DNA from: Hordeum vulgare subsp. vulgare
Lineage: Eukaryota > Streptophyta > Magnoliopsida > Poales > Poaceae
NCBI RefSeq assembly: GCF_904849725.1
Contig: NC_058524.1
Coordinates: 552,175,763-552,239,762, forward strand
Reading direction: 5' to 3'
DNA: 64,000 nt
The position numbers were made by a program, and so were the translations under genes. Below are positions 22,162 through 33,626 of this stretch, piece after piece. How positions within the stretch are numbered: position 1 is the first letter of the stretch; every line of letters starts with the position of its first letter. Under the pieces are notes generated by a model, which was not told the DNA's origin, searched no databases, and saw only the letters and a list, made by a program, of their open reading frames with translations.

Positions 22162-24237
22162 ATGACTGAAAACACCAAATTGTGTGACTTCTCGAATACT
22201 AATAATAATGATTTTATTAGTACTCCGATTGCTCCCGCCACTAGTGCGGAATCATATGAAATCAATGCTGCTTTGCTGAATCTTGTTATGAAAGAGCAAT
22301 TTTCCGGCCTTCCTAGTGAAGATGTCGCATCCCATCTTAATACCTTCATTGAGTTATGTGATATGCAAAATAAGAAAGATGTGGATAATGATGTGATTAT
22401 ATTGAAGCTATTTCCGTTCTCATTACGAGATCGAGCAAAAACTTGGTTTTCATCTTTGCCCAAAAATAGTATTGATTCCTGGAACAAGTGTAAAGATGCT
22501 TATATATCCAAGTATTTTCCACCGGCTAAGATTATCTCTCTCCGTAATGATATCATGAATTTTAAGAAACTAGATCATGAACATGTTGCACAATCTTGGG
22601 AGAGAATGAAATTGATGATTAGAAATTGTCCTGCTCATGGCTTGAGTTTTTGGATGATTATACAAATCTTCTATGCTGGTGTGAATTTTGCTTCTAGAAA
22701 TATCTTGGATTCCGCCTCTGGTGGAACTTTCATGGAAATCACATTAGGAGAAGCTACAAAACTGCTATACAATATCATGACAAACTATTCTCAATGGCAC
22801 ACTGAAAGGTCACCTACTAGTAAAAAAGTGCATGCTATAGAAGAAATTAACTCTTTGAGTGCTAAGATGGATGAGTTAATGAAATTGTTTGCTAGTAAAG
22901 GTGCTCCTTTAGATCCATATGATATTCCCTTGTCTTCCTTGATTGAGAATAGTAATGAGAGCTTGGATGTTAATTTTGTTGGTAGGAATAATTTTGGCAA
23001 CAACTATGCTTTTAGAGGTAACTTTATTCCTAGGCCTTTTCCTAATAATCCCTCTAATAACTTTGGCAATTCCTACAACAATGCTCATGGAAATTACAAT
23101 AAACTACCCTCTGATCTTGAGAGTAATATTAAAGAGTTTATCAACTCACAAAAGATTTTCAATGCGTACATAGAAGAAAAACTGCTCAAAATTGATGACT
23201 TGGCTAGGACAGTTGATAGAATATCTCTTGATATTGATGCTTTGAAATTGAGATGTGCTCCTCCCAAGATTACTATGGATGAAACTTTGAAAGCTATGCG
23301 TGTTTCCATGAATGAGAGTAAAGAAAGAACCGCCCAAATTCGTGCTAGACATGAATGGCTTAAAAAGGCGTGTTCTCATGATAAGAATCACGAAGATCTT
23401 AAAGTGTTTGGTGTGACAACTATTGAATCCTTGTTTTCTAATGTCAAACCTAATGATGATGGGGCTGGATATGAATCCACTTTGGTTGAGAAACGCCCCA
23501 ATAATTCGGAGTCTATCTATCTTGATGCTAAAAGCACTAAAAGTGGAGTAGAGGATATCAAAACTTTGAGTAGTAATGAAATTACTACTTTGGATTTCAA
23601 GGAATTCAATTATGATAGTTGCTCTTTGATTGAATGTATTTCCTTGATGCAATCCATGCTAAACTCTCCAAACGCTTATAGCCAAAACAAGGCTTTTACC
23701 GATCATATCGTTGATGCTATGATGAAATCTCTTGAAAAGAAACTTGAGTTGGAGATCTGTATTCCTAGAAAACTTCATGATGAGTGGGAACCTACTATCA
23801 AAATCAAGATTAAAAACTATGAATGCAATGCTTTGTGTGATTTGGGTGCTAGTATTTTCGCTATTCCAAAGTCTTTATGTGATGTTCTAGGCTTCAACGA
23901 GATTGATGAGTGCTCTCTTAATTTGCATCTTGCGGGTTCTACTATACAGAAACCTATGGGAAGGATCAATGATGTTCTTATTATTGCAAATAGGAATTAT
24001 GTACCCATAGATTTCATTGTGCTTGATATTGATTGCAATCCGACATGTCCCATCATTCTTGGTAGACCTTTCCTTAGGACTATTGATGCTATCATCGATA
24101 TGAAGGAAGGGAATATTAGATTTCAATTTCCATTAAAGAAGGGAATGGAACACTTTCCTAGAAATAAAATAAGATTGCCTTATGAATCCATGATGAGGGC
24201 TACTTATGGTTTGAGCACCAAAGACGACGATACTTGA
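22162..24237 (+). CDS. E4 gag-protease polyprotein, intact frame
   Basis: An uninterrupted frame of 691 codons from MTENTKLCDFSNTN. The frame is open upstream to an ATG at 21973, but that leader translates to a low-complexity hydrophobic run, so I prefer the start at 22162. The N-terminal third is a Retrotrans_gag domain (FPFSLRDRAKTWFSSLPKNS, then DAYISKYFPP). An Asn-rich linker follows, then a helical region. Near the C-terminus lies a retropepsin-like aspartic protease with the Athila-type active-site variant CDLGASIFAIP and the later block PIILGRPFLRTIDAIIDM. No CCHC zinc knuckle is seen. Gag would form the particle and the protease would process it. There is no pol downstream, so mobility would need enzymes from a related element. 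The intact frame suggests recent selection or youth. Confidence 0.9.
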   Translation: MTENTKLCDFSNTNNNDFISTPIAPATSAESYEINAALLNLVMKEQFSGLPSEDVASHLNTFIELCDMQNKKDVDNDVIILKLFPFSLRDRAKTWFSSLPKNSIDSWNKCKDAYISKYFPPAKIISLRNDIMNFKKLDHEHVAQSWERMKLMIRNCPAHGLSFWMIIQIFYAGVNFASRNILDSASGGTFMEITLGEATKLLYNIMTNYSQWHTERSPTSKKVHAIEEINSLSAKMDELMKLFASKGAPLDPYDIPLSSLIENSNESLDVNFVGRNNFGNNYAFRGNFIPRPFPNNPSNNFGNSYNNAHGNYNKLPSDLESNIKEFINSQKIFNAYIEEKLLKIDDLARTVDRISLDIDALKLRCAPPKITMDETLKAMRVSMNESKERTAQIRARHEWLKKACSHDKNHEDLKVFGVTTIESLFSNVKPNDDGAGYESTLVEKRPNNSESIYLDAKSTKSGVEDIKTLSSNEITTLDFKEFNYDSCSLIECISLMQSMLNSPNAYSQNKAFTDHIVDAMMKSLEKKLELEICIPRKLHDEWEPTIKIKIKNYECNALCDLGASIFAIPKSLCDVLGFNEIDECSLNLHLAGSTIQKPMGRINDVLIIANRNYVPIDFIVLDIDCNPTCPIILGRPFLRTIDAIIDMKEGNIRFQFPLKKGMEHFPRNKIRLPYESMMRATYGLSTKDDDT

Positions 24238-25924
24238 TTCTATCGCCTTATGCCTAGCTAAGGGCGTTAAACAATAGCGCTTGTTGGGAGGCAACCCAAT
24301 GAATTTATCTTTGCTTTTTGCTTTTTGTTTTGTTGTGTCAACACCATCATAATTCTGTTATGATTGTGTTTTTTGTGTTTCTTTTTGTGTTTGAGCCAAG
24401 TAAAACCTTCATGACTAGTTTTGGTTATGGTTGTTTGATCTTGCTGAAAAAGACAGAAACTTTGCGCTCACAAAATTATTTTTAATTCCTATCCAGAAAG
24501 AGATTTTGAGTTGATTCTTTTTTCTCCTGGTTGATATTTAAATTTCCCTAATTGTCATAATTGTTCAGAATTTTTGAGATACCATAAGTATATGAAGTAT
24601 ACAGATTGCTACAGACTAGTCTGTTTTTGACACATTCTGTTTTTGTTGTGTTGATTGCTTATTTTGATGAAACTATGGATAGTATCGGGGGGTACTAGAC
24701 ATGGAAAAGTGATAATACAGTAATATAACACCAATATAAGTAGAAATCAAGTTTGCTACAGTACTGAAAGAGGTGGTGGTTTGTTTTCTTATGCTAATGA
24801 TATCACGAGTTTCTGTTTAAGTTTTGTGTTGTGAAGTTTTCAAGTTTTGGGTGATGTTCTCATGGACAATGGGATAAAGAGTGGAAAGAGCTCAAGCTTG
24901 GGGATGCCCAAGGCATCCCAAGCCAAATTCAAGGACACCGAAAAGCCTAAGCTTGGGGATGCCCCAGGAAGGCATCCCCTCTTTCGTCTTCAATCCGTCA
25001 GTAACGTTAGTGGGAGCTATATTTTTATTCACCACATGATATGTGTTTTGCTTGGAGCGTCGTGTATTATAGGAGTCTTTTCTTTTTGTTGTGTCACAGT
25101 CATCCTTGCGGCACACCTTTTGAGAGAGACATGCACTCATCATGAATTTTCTAGAATACTCTTTGAGCTTCGCTTATATCTTTTGAGTTAGGCAATTTAG
25201 CTCACATGTGCCTCACTTATATCTTTTGAGCTAGATAACTTTGCTCTAGTGCTTCACTTAGATCTTTTTAGAGCACGGCCGTGTCATATTTTGGAGAAAT
25301 AATAACTCTCGATCTTCACTTATATCTTTCTGAGAGTGCTCTCTCTGAGTAACTTGGTAATTGCCTTGTGCTATGAAAGTAGTCCTAAAGATGATAGGCA
25401 TCCAAAGAGGATATAATAAAAACTTCCATATTCATGCGCATCGATTAGTACAGAGAAGTTTGATTCCTCTCAATTAATTTTGAGACATGGATTTGGTAAT
25501 ATTAGAGTTATGTCAGTAGGGTGTTGTGAATCTAGAAATACTTGTGTTGAAGTTAGTGATTCCCGTAGCATGCACGTATGGTGAACCGCTATGTTAGGAA
25601 GTCGGAGCATAATTGATTTATTGATTGTCATCCTTTGTGTGGCAGTGGGGATCGCGCGATGGTTAACAGCTACCAACCCTTTCCCCTAGGAGTATGCGTT
25701 TAGCACTTTGTTTCGATTACTAATAAAAACTTTCGCAATAAGTATATGAGTTCTTCATGACTAATGTGAGTCCATGGTATAGATGCACTTTCACCTTCCA
25801 CCATTGCTAGCCTCTCTAGTGCCGCGCAACTTTCGCCGGTGCACAAACCCACCATATACCTTCCTCAAAACAGCCACCATTCCTACCTATTATGGCGTTT
25901 TCATAGCCATTCCGAGATATATTA
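24238..25924 (+). other. E4 non-coding internal region, left of E5
   Basis: Sequence after gag with no polymerase domain. Two copies of aagcttggggatgcc lie at about 24894 and 24951, each beside ggcatccc, and recall the element's own polypurine tract. Repeated cacttatatcttt..gag phrases occur at 25150-25330. Short open frames here have no recognisable content. The region resumes at 32545 after E5. Confidence 0.7.
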
Positions 25925-25929
25925 CCATG

Positions 25930-27450
25930 TGATGACCCACAAGTATAGGGGATCAATCGTAGTCCTTTCGATAAGTAAGAGTGTCAAACCCAACGAGGAG
26001 CAGAAGGCTCTGATAAACGGATTTCAGCAAGGTAATAACTGCAAGCACTGAAAGTAGCGGTAACAAGTGATTGTGTAGCGAGGTGAAACGTAGCAAGCAA
26101 AAGTAACAAGTAACAAGTAGTAGCAACGGTGCAGCAAGTGGCCCAATCCATTTTGTATCAAGGTACAAGCCTGAACAAAGTCTTATAAGAGGAAAAACGC
26201 TCCCGAGGACACACGGGAATTTCTGTCATGCTAGTTTCATCATGTTCATATGATTCGCGTTCGTTACTTTGATAGTTTGATATGTGGGTGGACCGGCGCT
26301 TGGGTACTACCCTTACTTGGACAAGCATCCCACTTATGATTAAACTCTCTCGCAAGCATCCGCAACTACAAAAGAAGAATTAAGACAAAGTCTAACCATA
26401 GCATTAAACTAGTGGATCCAAATCAGCCCCTCATGAAGCAACGTATAGATTGGGGTTTAAGCTTCTGTCACTCCAGCAACCCATCATCTACTTACTACTC
26501 CCCAATGCCTTACTCTAGGCCCAAATATGGTGAAGTGTTATGTAGTAGACGTTCACATAACACCACTAGAGGAAAAGACGACATACAGCATATCAAAATA
26601 CCGAACGAATATCAAATTCACATGACTATTATCAGCATGACTTATCCAATGTCCTCAGGAACAAAAGTAACTACTCACAAAGCATAATCATAATCATGAT
26701 CAGAGGTGTAATCAATAGAATCAAGGATCTGAACATAAACTCTTCCACCAAGTAATCCAACTAGAATCAACTACAAAGAGTAATCAACACTACTAGCAAC
26801 CTTACAAGTACCAATCGGAGTCGTGAGACGAAGATTGGTTACAAGAGATGAACTAGGGATTGGAGAGGAGATGGTTCTGATGAAGATATTGATGAAGATG
26901 CCTCCCCTCGGACGAGAGGAGTGTTGGTGATGACGATGGTGACGATTTCCCCCTTCGGGAGGGAAGTTCCCCGGCGGGATCGTCCTGCCGGAGCTCTAGA
27001 TTGGATCTGCTCAAGTTCCGCCTCGTGGCGGCGGAGAAACCAATAAAAAGCTCCCGTATGATTTTTCTGGACCAAGACCCTTAATATAGAAAAAGAGGGG
27101 TGCTAGTGGGCCGTCAGGGAGCCCACAAGCCCCCACTCCGCCACCAGGGGTGGCGGTGGCAGGGCTTGTGGCGCCCTCGCAGCCCCCCTCCGGTACTTCT
27201 TTTGCGCAGTATTTTTTATATAATCTCAAAAATATCCACGTAACTTTTCAGGGCATTTGGAGATGTGCAGAATAGTGGACTAAGATTTGCTCCTTTTCCA
27301 GTCCAGAATTCCAGCTGCCTGAATTCTCCCTCTTCAAATAAACCTTGCAAAATAAGAGAGAAAAGGCATAAATATGGTACCACAAGTAATATAACATCCC
27401 ATAAAGCAATAAATATCAACATGAAAGCATGATGCAAAATGGACGTATCA
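25930..27450 (-). repeat. E5 3' LTR (complete)
   Basis: 1,521 bp, from tgatgacccacaagtatagg to gcaaaatggacgtatca in + orientation. Its right part matches 31690-32539 closely. Open frames within it recur in both LTRs and are not genes. Confidence 0.9.
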
Positions 27451-27466
27451 ACTCCCCCAAGCTTAG
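27451..27466 (-). other. E5 polypurine tract
   Basis: On the minus strand ctaagcttgggggagt directly precedes the 3' LTR, fitting the plus-strand primer of Athila-type elements. Confidence 0.8.
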
Positions 27467-29138
27467 ACCTCGCTTGTCCTCAAGCGAAAACCGAGTTCCA
27501 TAAACATGTCCACATGTTTGGGTACGAAGGTGTCGATAAAACATAATACGGACATGAGGGCATCATGATCACACATAGAACAACAATACATCATAAAGAT
27601 TCTTATGGGAAAGTAACAATTCCTTCACAAAGCAAAGCGTGAAGCAAAAAACCTTACCCAGAAATAGCCAACAATAGTCCATAGTCATTGAAGCAATTGT
27701 AATTTATCACAACATTATAAAGAGTCAAATAAGAGCTTGTAAGGCAAACCCACATACTCAGTCATCTCTTTTCTTTTGCACAATTGTTACAACTCACGTG
27801 GTACTCATGGTGTCAAAGTTTCAGCTGGACACAGAGGAAGATAGGGGCTTATAGTTTTGCCTCCCAACGGTTTACCTCAAGGGTAAAGTCAACAATAATA
27901 AAGCATGAGTACTCAACTCCAAGTTGATATATAAATATAGATATTTCCCAAGCATGTGACGGTAGCCAAGACAAAGGCAAAAATAGGGAATTGGTGAAGA
28001 TCACCAAGACTCTTACAAGGGTAAAAAGTAAAGGTAGAAGATAAGCCCTTCGCAGAGGGAAGCAGAGGTTGTCATGCGCTTTTGAGGTTTGGATGCGTGT
28101 CCTCTTACTGCGGAGGAACGTCACTTTATATTGCCTCCTGTGATAAAGAACTTTATTATGCAGTCTGTCGCTTTTATGTCTTCCTCATCACAGGTTTGTA
28201 CAAAGCTTTTTTTCCACACACTAATAGATCATACATATTAGAGAGCAATTTTTATTTCTTGCACCGATGACAACTTACTTGAAGGATCTTATTCAATCCA
28301 TAGGTAGGTATGGTGGACTCTCATGGCAAAACTGGGTTGGAGGTTTATGGATGCACAAGTAGTATCTCTACTTGGTGCGAGAGTTTTGACTAATATGAGG
28401 TGGAAGCAATCGTCACATGCTAAGGGATCTCTAATCATGTAACATTGTTTGGAACCAAGCAAACACAATTCATTATGTTGTCTTCCTTGTCCAACATCTA
28501 CTCCTAAGCATGCAATAGTTTGGTGAGTGCTCACAATTGTAAAAAGTGTCTAAGATGATATATTTATATGTGAACCTGTCTTTCCTTATTACTTCTTATT
28601 AATTGCAACAATGACTGAGGTCTACGTTATTTTATTCTCAACAAGTTTCAATCATCATACGTGTCATATGTGAAGTTATCACTTTCCATAAGATCGTCTC
28701 ATGATCTTTCATGCTATCGTTCTTTTCATACTATTGATCATGGCACAAAGCAAAGCCCTTGACTAAGATACTCTTTATTATATAGCTCGTAAGCTCGAAT
28801 ACATCGGGGGAGAGACAAAAGCAAAAGACTCAAACTAAACACTAAAGACTTGTTCCTCTAACAGAAGAAATAAAAACTGAAAAGGAAAGAACTAAAACAA
28901 AGGTAAAGCAAAAGATATAAAGGTGATACGATACTAGGGCAACTCCCCCAAGCTTGGCAGAAGCCAAGGGGATTGCTCATACCAATGCTTAGTTGTCTTC
29001 CTTTGGTGGTGAAGGTGGCGTTGTTGGAGCAGTCTTGAGTTTGTCTAATTTCCACTTGAGCAAAAAGTTCTGCTCCCTTAGATCGTCATTTTCTTCCTCA
29101 AGTTTCAACACTCTATGGCAAAGTTCCTGCTTACTCTC
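27467..29138 (-). other. E5 3' untranslated region
   Basis: About 1.7 kb between the small ORF and the polypurine tract. I see no domain in either strand. Short frames (60-90 codons) look like chance. The repeated cccccaagcttggcag-type phrase near 28944 resembles a second purine tract. Confidence 0.6.
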
Positions 29139-29402
29139 CTACAAGAAACGAGAAGGGATAAACAAGGTCTTAGGCTTCTTCCTATGGTCAGGGAGGCTTG
29201 ACTTCTTGAACTCCACATGGGTGTTTGCAGGTTGAGGTAGAGGAGCCTCCTCTTCATCAGAACTCGTTTGCTCCTTCCCTTTGGGCTCATAGTCCTCTTC
29301 CTCATCAGTGGTCCAGCCATATGGTTCCAAGTCCCCATAGACCTTGGGGTTAGCAAGGTAGTCAGCCACATAGCTCTCCCCCTCTGAATCCTGAGAAGAC
29401 AT
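29139..29402 (-). CDS. Small acidic ORF downstream of E5 pol (unknown)
   Basis: An 87-codon frame starting MSSQDSEGESYVADYLANPK, rich in Asp and Glu in its first two thirds (TTDEEEDYEP, TSSDEEEAPLP) and basic at its end (DHRKKPKTLFIPSRFL). It lies downstream of the integrase end on the same strand, where some Athila elements carry an extra or envelope-like ORF. No signal peptide or membrane segment is visible, so I do not call it env. It could be the start of a longer, now broken ORF, or chance. Function unknown. Confidence 0.4.
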   Translation of the reverse strand: MSSQDSEGESYVADYLANPKVYGDLEPYGWTTDEEEDYEPKGKEQTSSDEEEAPLPQPANTHVEFKKSSLPDHRKKPKTLFIPSRFL

Positions 29403-29757
29403 CTTGACCTAGATCTGGGGCAGAAACAAGCTCGAAACGAAAATAGACGAAAACTGCGCGATACAGAGATCAAAACCTTCGGGCAACTATATACTGATTT
29501 TTTTCTGGACCAGAAGGAGTGCTCCACAAGAAAACGGAGTCCGGGAGGCACACGAGGTGCCCACAAGCTTGCCCTCCACCACCAGGGGGTAGGGGCGGTG
29601 ACAGGGCTTGTGGCCGCCTCGTTCGCTCTCAGGACTGCTTTTTATTTTTCTAATTTTCCAAAAATTCCAAAACAGAGGAAATTTCCTATTGGAAAAGTAT
29701 CGGAGTCCAATTTCTTACCGAAACAGATACCTCTTCGTTTTCAGGGTCTGAAACAGG
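29403..29757. other. E5 spacer between pol and small ORF
   Basis: A non-coding stretch with a GC-rich middle (tccaccaccagggggtaggg near 29574) that resembles the GC-rich core of Athila-type LTRs. It may be a leader-like region for the small ORF. No gene is seen. Confidence 0.45.
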
Positions 29758-31689
29758 CTAATAAACATCCCTTATGTACTCCTCTGGAGTTATGACATTG
29801 ATGATATTGGTCTCAACATTTATGGGAGTACCAGAGATGTAATGCTTGATTCTTTGCCCATTTACCACTCTAGGAAAATTTCCTTCCGTGTTATTGATTT
29901 TAATGGCACCGAAAAGATATACTTCCTCGATAACATACGGACCTTCCCATTTAGAGAGAAGCTTGCCTGCAAAGAATCTCAAACGAGAATTGTATAGCAA
30001 GACATAATAACCTACATTGAACTCTCGTTTCTGTATTCGTTTGTCGTGCCATCTCTTAACCTTTTCCTTGAACAACTTGGCATTATCATATGCATGGGCT
30101 CTCCATTCATCTAACGAGCTGATATCAAACAACCGCTTCTCACCGGCAAGTTTGAAATCAAAGTTGAGCTCTTTGATTGCCCAATAAGCTTTGTGTTCCA
30201 GCTCAAGAGGTAAATGACAGGCCTTACCGTAAACCATTTTATACAGTGACATGCCCATGGGATTCTTATAAGCAGTCCTATAAGCCCATAGTGCATCGTC
30301 AAGTTTGCTAGACCAATTCTTTCGAGATCTATTGACGGTCTTTTGTAGGATCAATTTGATCTCCCTATTACTCAACTCCACTTGACCACTAGACTGAGGA
30401 TGATAAGGAGATGCAACTCTATGGTTGACATCATACTTAGCTAGCATCTTGCGGAAAACACCATGAATGAAGTGTGAACCGCCATCAGTAATCAAATATC
30501 TAGGGACTCCAAATCTTGGGAATATGACTTCTTTAAGCATCTTAATAGAGGTGTGGTGATCAGCATTTTTAGTGGGGATAGCTTCTACCCACTTAGTGAC
30601 GTAATCCACAGCAACTAAGATGTGAGTGTACCCATTGGAACTTGGGAAGGGTCCCATATAATCAAAGCCCCAGACATCAAATGGTTCAATGACAAGTGAA
30701 TAGTTCATAGGCATTTCCTGACGCTTACTAATGTTCCCTATTCTTTGGCATTCGTCACAAGACAAGACAAACTTACGGGCATCCTTGAAGAGAGTGGGCC
30801 AATAGAAACCTGATTGCAATACCTTATGGGCAGTTCTATCTCCAGCGTGGTGTCCTCCGTAGGCTTCGGAATGACACTTCTGCAGGATCTGTCCCTGTTC
30901 ATGTCCAGGCACACAACGTCTAATAACACCATCTACTCCTTCCTTATAAAGGTGAGGATCCTCCCAGAAGTAGTGTCTTAAATCAAAGAAGAATTTCTTC
31001 TTTTGCTGATAGGTGAAACTGGGTGGTATGTATTTGGCTACGATATAGTTTGCATAATCGGCATACCACGATGCACTATGTGAAGTGCGGATGACATTTA
31101 ATTGCTCATCAGGAAAGCTGTCATCAATAGGTAGTGGGTCATCAAGGACATTCTCTAGCCTAGACAGGTTATCTGCTACAGGGTTATCAGCACCCTTTCG
31201 GTCAACGACGTGCAAATCAAATTCCTGTAGCAGGAGAACCCATCTGATCAGTCTAGGCTTAGCGTCCTTCTTCTCCATGAGGTACTTAATAGCAGCATGA
31301 TCAGAGTGAATAGTGACTTTGGAGTCAACTATATAAGATCAGAACTTTTCACATGCAAACACGACTGCTAAAAATTCCTTCTCCGTAGTTGCATAGTTTC
31401 TTTGGGCACTGTCTAGAGTTTTACTAGCGTAGTGAATGAGATTCAACTTCTTGTCAACTCTTTGTCCTAGAACAGCACCAACAGCATAATCACTAGCGTC
31501 ACACATGATTTCAAAGGGCAAGTTCCAGTCAGGTGGTTGAACAATAGGTGCGGTTATCAAAGCCCTCTTAAGTATTTCGAAAGCTTCCTCACAATCCTCA
31601 TCAAAAACAAAAGGAACATCCTTCTGCAAGAGGTTGGTAAGAGGCCTAGAAATCTTAGAGAAGTCTTTAATGAACCTTCTATAGAAACC
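29758..31689 (-). pseudogene. E5 Gypsy pol remnant: RNase H and integrase
   Basis: One reading frame on the minus strand, entering from the deletion junction with the end of reverse transcriptase (FYRRFIKDFSKI), then RNase H ([40 protein letters not shown]), then the integrase zinc finger (H..., CDECQRIG), the DDE core ([43 protein letters not shown]) and a C-terminal domain ending [14 protein letters not shown] order identifies Gypsy. One nonsense codon (TGA, 31339-31341) splits RNase H where Arg is usual. The rest, about 500 codons, is open. With no RT palm, protease or gag it cannot act alone. Confidence 0.9.
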
Positions 31690-32539
31690 GAACGAATATC
31701 AAATTCACAAGACTATTAACACCATGACTTATCCCATGTCCTCAGGAAAAAAAGTAACTACTCACAAAGCATAATCATAATCATGATCATAGGTGTAATG
31801 AATAGCATCAAGGATCTGAACATAAACTCTTCCACCAAGTAATCCAACTAGCATCAACTACAAAGAGTAATCAACACTACTAGCAACCTTACAAGTACCA
31901 ATCGGAGTCGCGAGACGAAGATTGGTTACAAGAGATGAACTAGGGATTGGAGAGGAAATGGTGCAGATGAATATGTTGATGAAGATGCCTCCCCTCCGAT
32001 GAGAGGAGTGTTGGTGATCACGATGGCGACGATTTCCCCCTCTGGGAGGGAAGTTTCCCCGGCAGGATCGTCCTGCCGGAGCTCTAGATTGGATCTACTC
32101 AAGTTCCGCCTCGTGGCGGCGGCGAAACCACGAAAAAGCTCCCGTATGATTTTTTCTGGACCAAGATCCTTCATATAGCAAAAGAGGGGGGCTAGTGGGC
32201 CGTCAGGGAGCCCACAAGCCCCCACTCCGCCACCAGGGGGTGGCGGTGGCATGGCTTGTGGCGCCCTGGCAGCCCCCTCCAGTACTTCTTTCGCCCAGTA
32301 TTTTTTATATAATCCCAAAAAAATCCACGTAACTTTTCAGGGCATTTGGAGATGCGCAGAATAGTGGACTAAGATTTGCTCCTTTTCCAGTCCAGAATTC
32401 CAGCTACCTGATTTCTCCCTCTTCAAATAAACCTTGCAAAATAAGAGAGAAAGGGCATAAATATGGTACCACAAGTAATATAACAGCCCATAAAGCAATA
32501 AATATCAACATGAAAGCATGATGCAAAATGGACGTATCA
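31690..32539 (-). repeat. E5 5' LTR, truncated
   Basis: Matches 26598-27450 of the complete LTR nearly base for base, ending in gacgtatca. The inner half is deleted. Confidence 0.9.
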
Positions 32540-32544
32540 CCATG

Positions 32545-33611
32545 CAACTCCCACCATTCCGTCTCATGACTTGTGCCGTCACTTACATATTGCCATTGCA
32601 TGATCGTAAGATAGCTAGCGAGATGTTTCAACGTCATACGCTAAGCTAGATCGTTGCACATCCTGGTACACTGCGGGAGGCATTTCCTTTAGAGTCATCA
32701 TTGCTCTAAGTATTGAGTTGTGAGTAAATAAAAGTGTGATGATCATCATTATTAGAGCATTGTCCCATGTGAGGAAATAAAAAAAGGCCAAAGATGCCCA
32801 CCAAAAAAATGAAAAGAGCCCAAACAAAAAAAAGAGAAAGAGAGAAGGGACAATGCTACTATCTTTTTCCACACTTGTGCTTCACAATAGCACCATGTTC
32901 TTCATGATAGAGAGTCTCTCGTTTTGACACTTCCATATACTAGTGGGAATTTTCATAATATAACTTGGCTTGTATATTCCAATGATGGGCTTCCTCAAAA
33001 TTGCCCTAGGTCTTCGTGAGCAAGCAAGTTGTGTGAACACCCACCAGTTTTCCTCTTGAGCTTTCACACACTTATAGCTCTAACTGCATCCGTTGCATGG
33101 AAATCCCTACTCATTCACATTGATATCTATTGATGGGCATATCCATAGCGCTTTGATACGCCGAGTCGATGTGACCATCTCCTCCTTTTTGCCTCACAAC
33201 CTCCACCACACTCTATTCCACCTATAGTGCTATATCCATGGCTCACGCTCATGTATTGCGTGAGAACTGAAAAAGTTTGAGAAAGTAAGAGTGCGTTAAC
33301 AATTACTTGGCCAATACCGGGGTTGTGCATGATTTAAATTCGTTGTGTGGGGATGATGGAGCATAGCTAGACTATTTGATTTTTTAGGGATAACTTTCTT
33401 TGGCCTTGTTATTTCGAAAGTTCATGATCACCTTGCTAGTTTGCTTGAAGTATTATTGTTTTCATGTCAATAGTAAACTATTGTTTTGAATCTTACGGAT
33501 CTGAACATTCATGTCACAAGAAAGAAGTTACAATGGGCAAATATGTTAGGTAGCATTCCACATCAAAAATTCAGTCTTTATCACTTCCCTACTCGAGGAC
33601 GAGCAGGAATT
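32545..33611 (+). other. E4 non-coding internal region, right of E5
   Basis: Continuation of the E4 internal region up to its polypurine tract. No domain in either strand; short frames look spurious. Confidence 0.7.
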
Positions 33612-33626
33612 AAGCTTGGGGATGCT
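33612..33626 (+). other. E4 polypurine tract
   Basis: taagcttggggatgc lies directly before the 3' LTR. Related phrases recur within the element at about 24894 and 24951. Confidence 0.75.

Larger units (their letters stand above)
25930..32539 (-). mobile_element. E5: Gypsy element, internally deleted, inserted in E4
   Basis: Minus-strand LTR element with exact duplication ccatg (25925-25929 and 32540-32544). The left LTR (3' LTR) is complete, 25930-27450. The right LTR (5' LTR) keeps only its outer ~850 bp (31690-32539). A single deletion fuses the reverse-transcriptase C-terminus directly to the middle of the 5' LTR and removes the primer site, gag, protease and most of RT. What remains is RNase H and integrase, a long 3' untranslated region and the polypurine tract. 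Its LTR end on the minus strand, tgatacgtccattttgcat, shares tgatacgtc with E4, so the two are related Athila-like families. Confidence 0.92.

Noticed and set aside
29105..29566. 153-codon minus-strand ORF overlapping the small acidic ORF
   Set aside because: Ser/Arg/Leu-rich alternative frame of the same region with no domain; the acidic frame is the better candidate.
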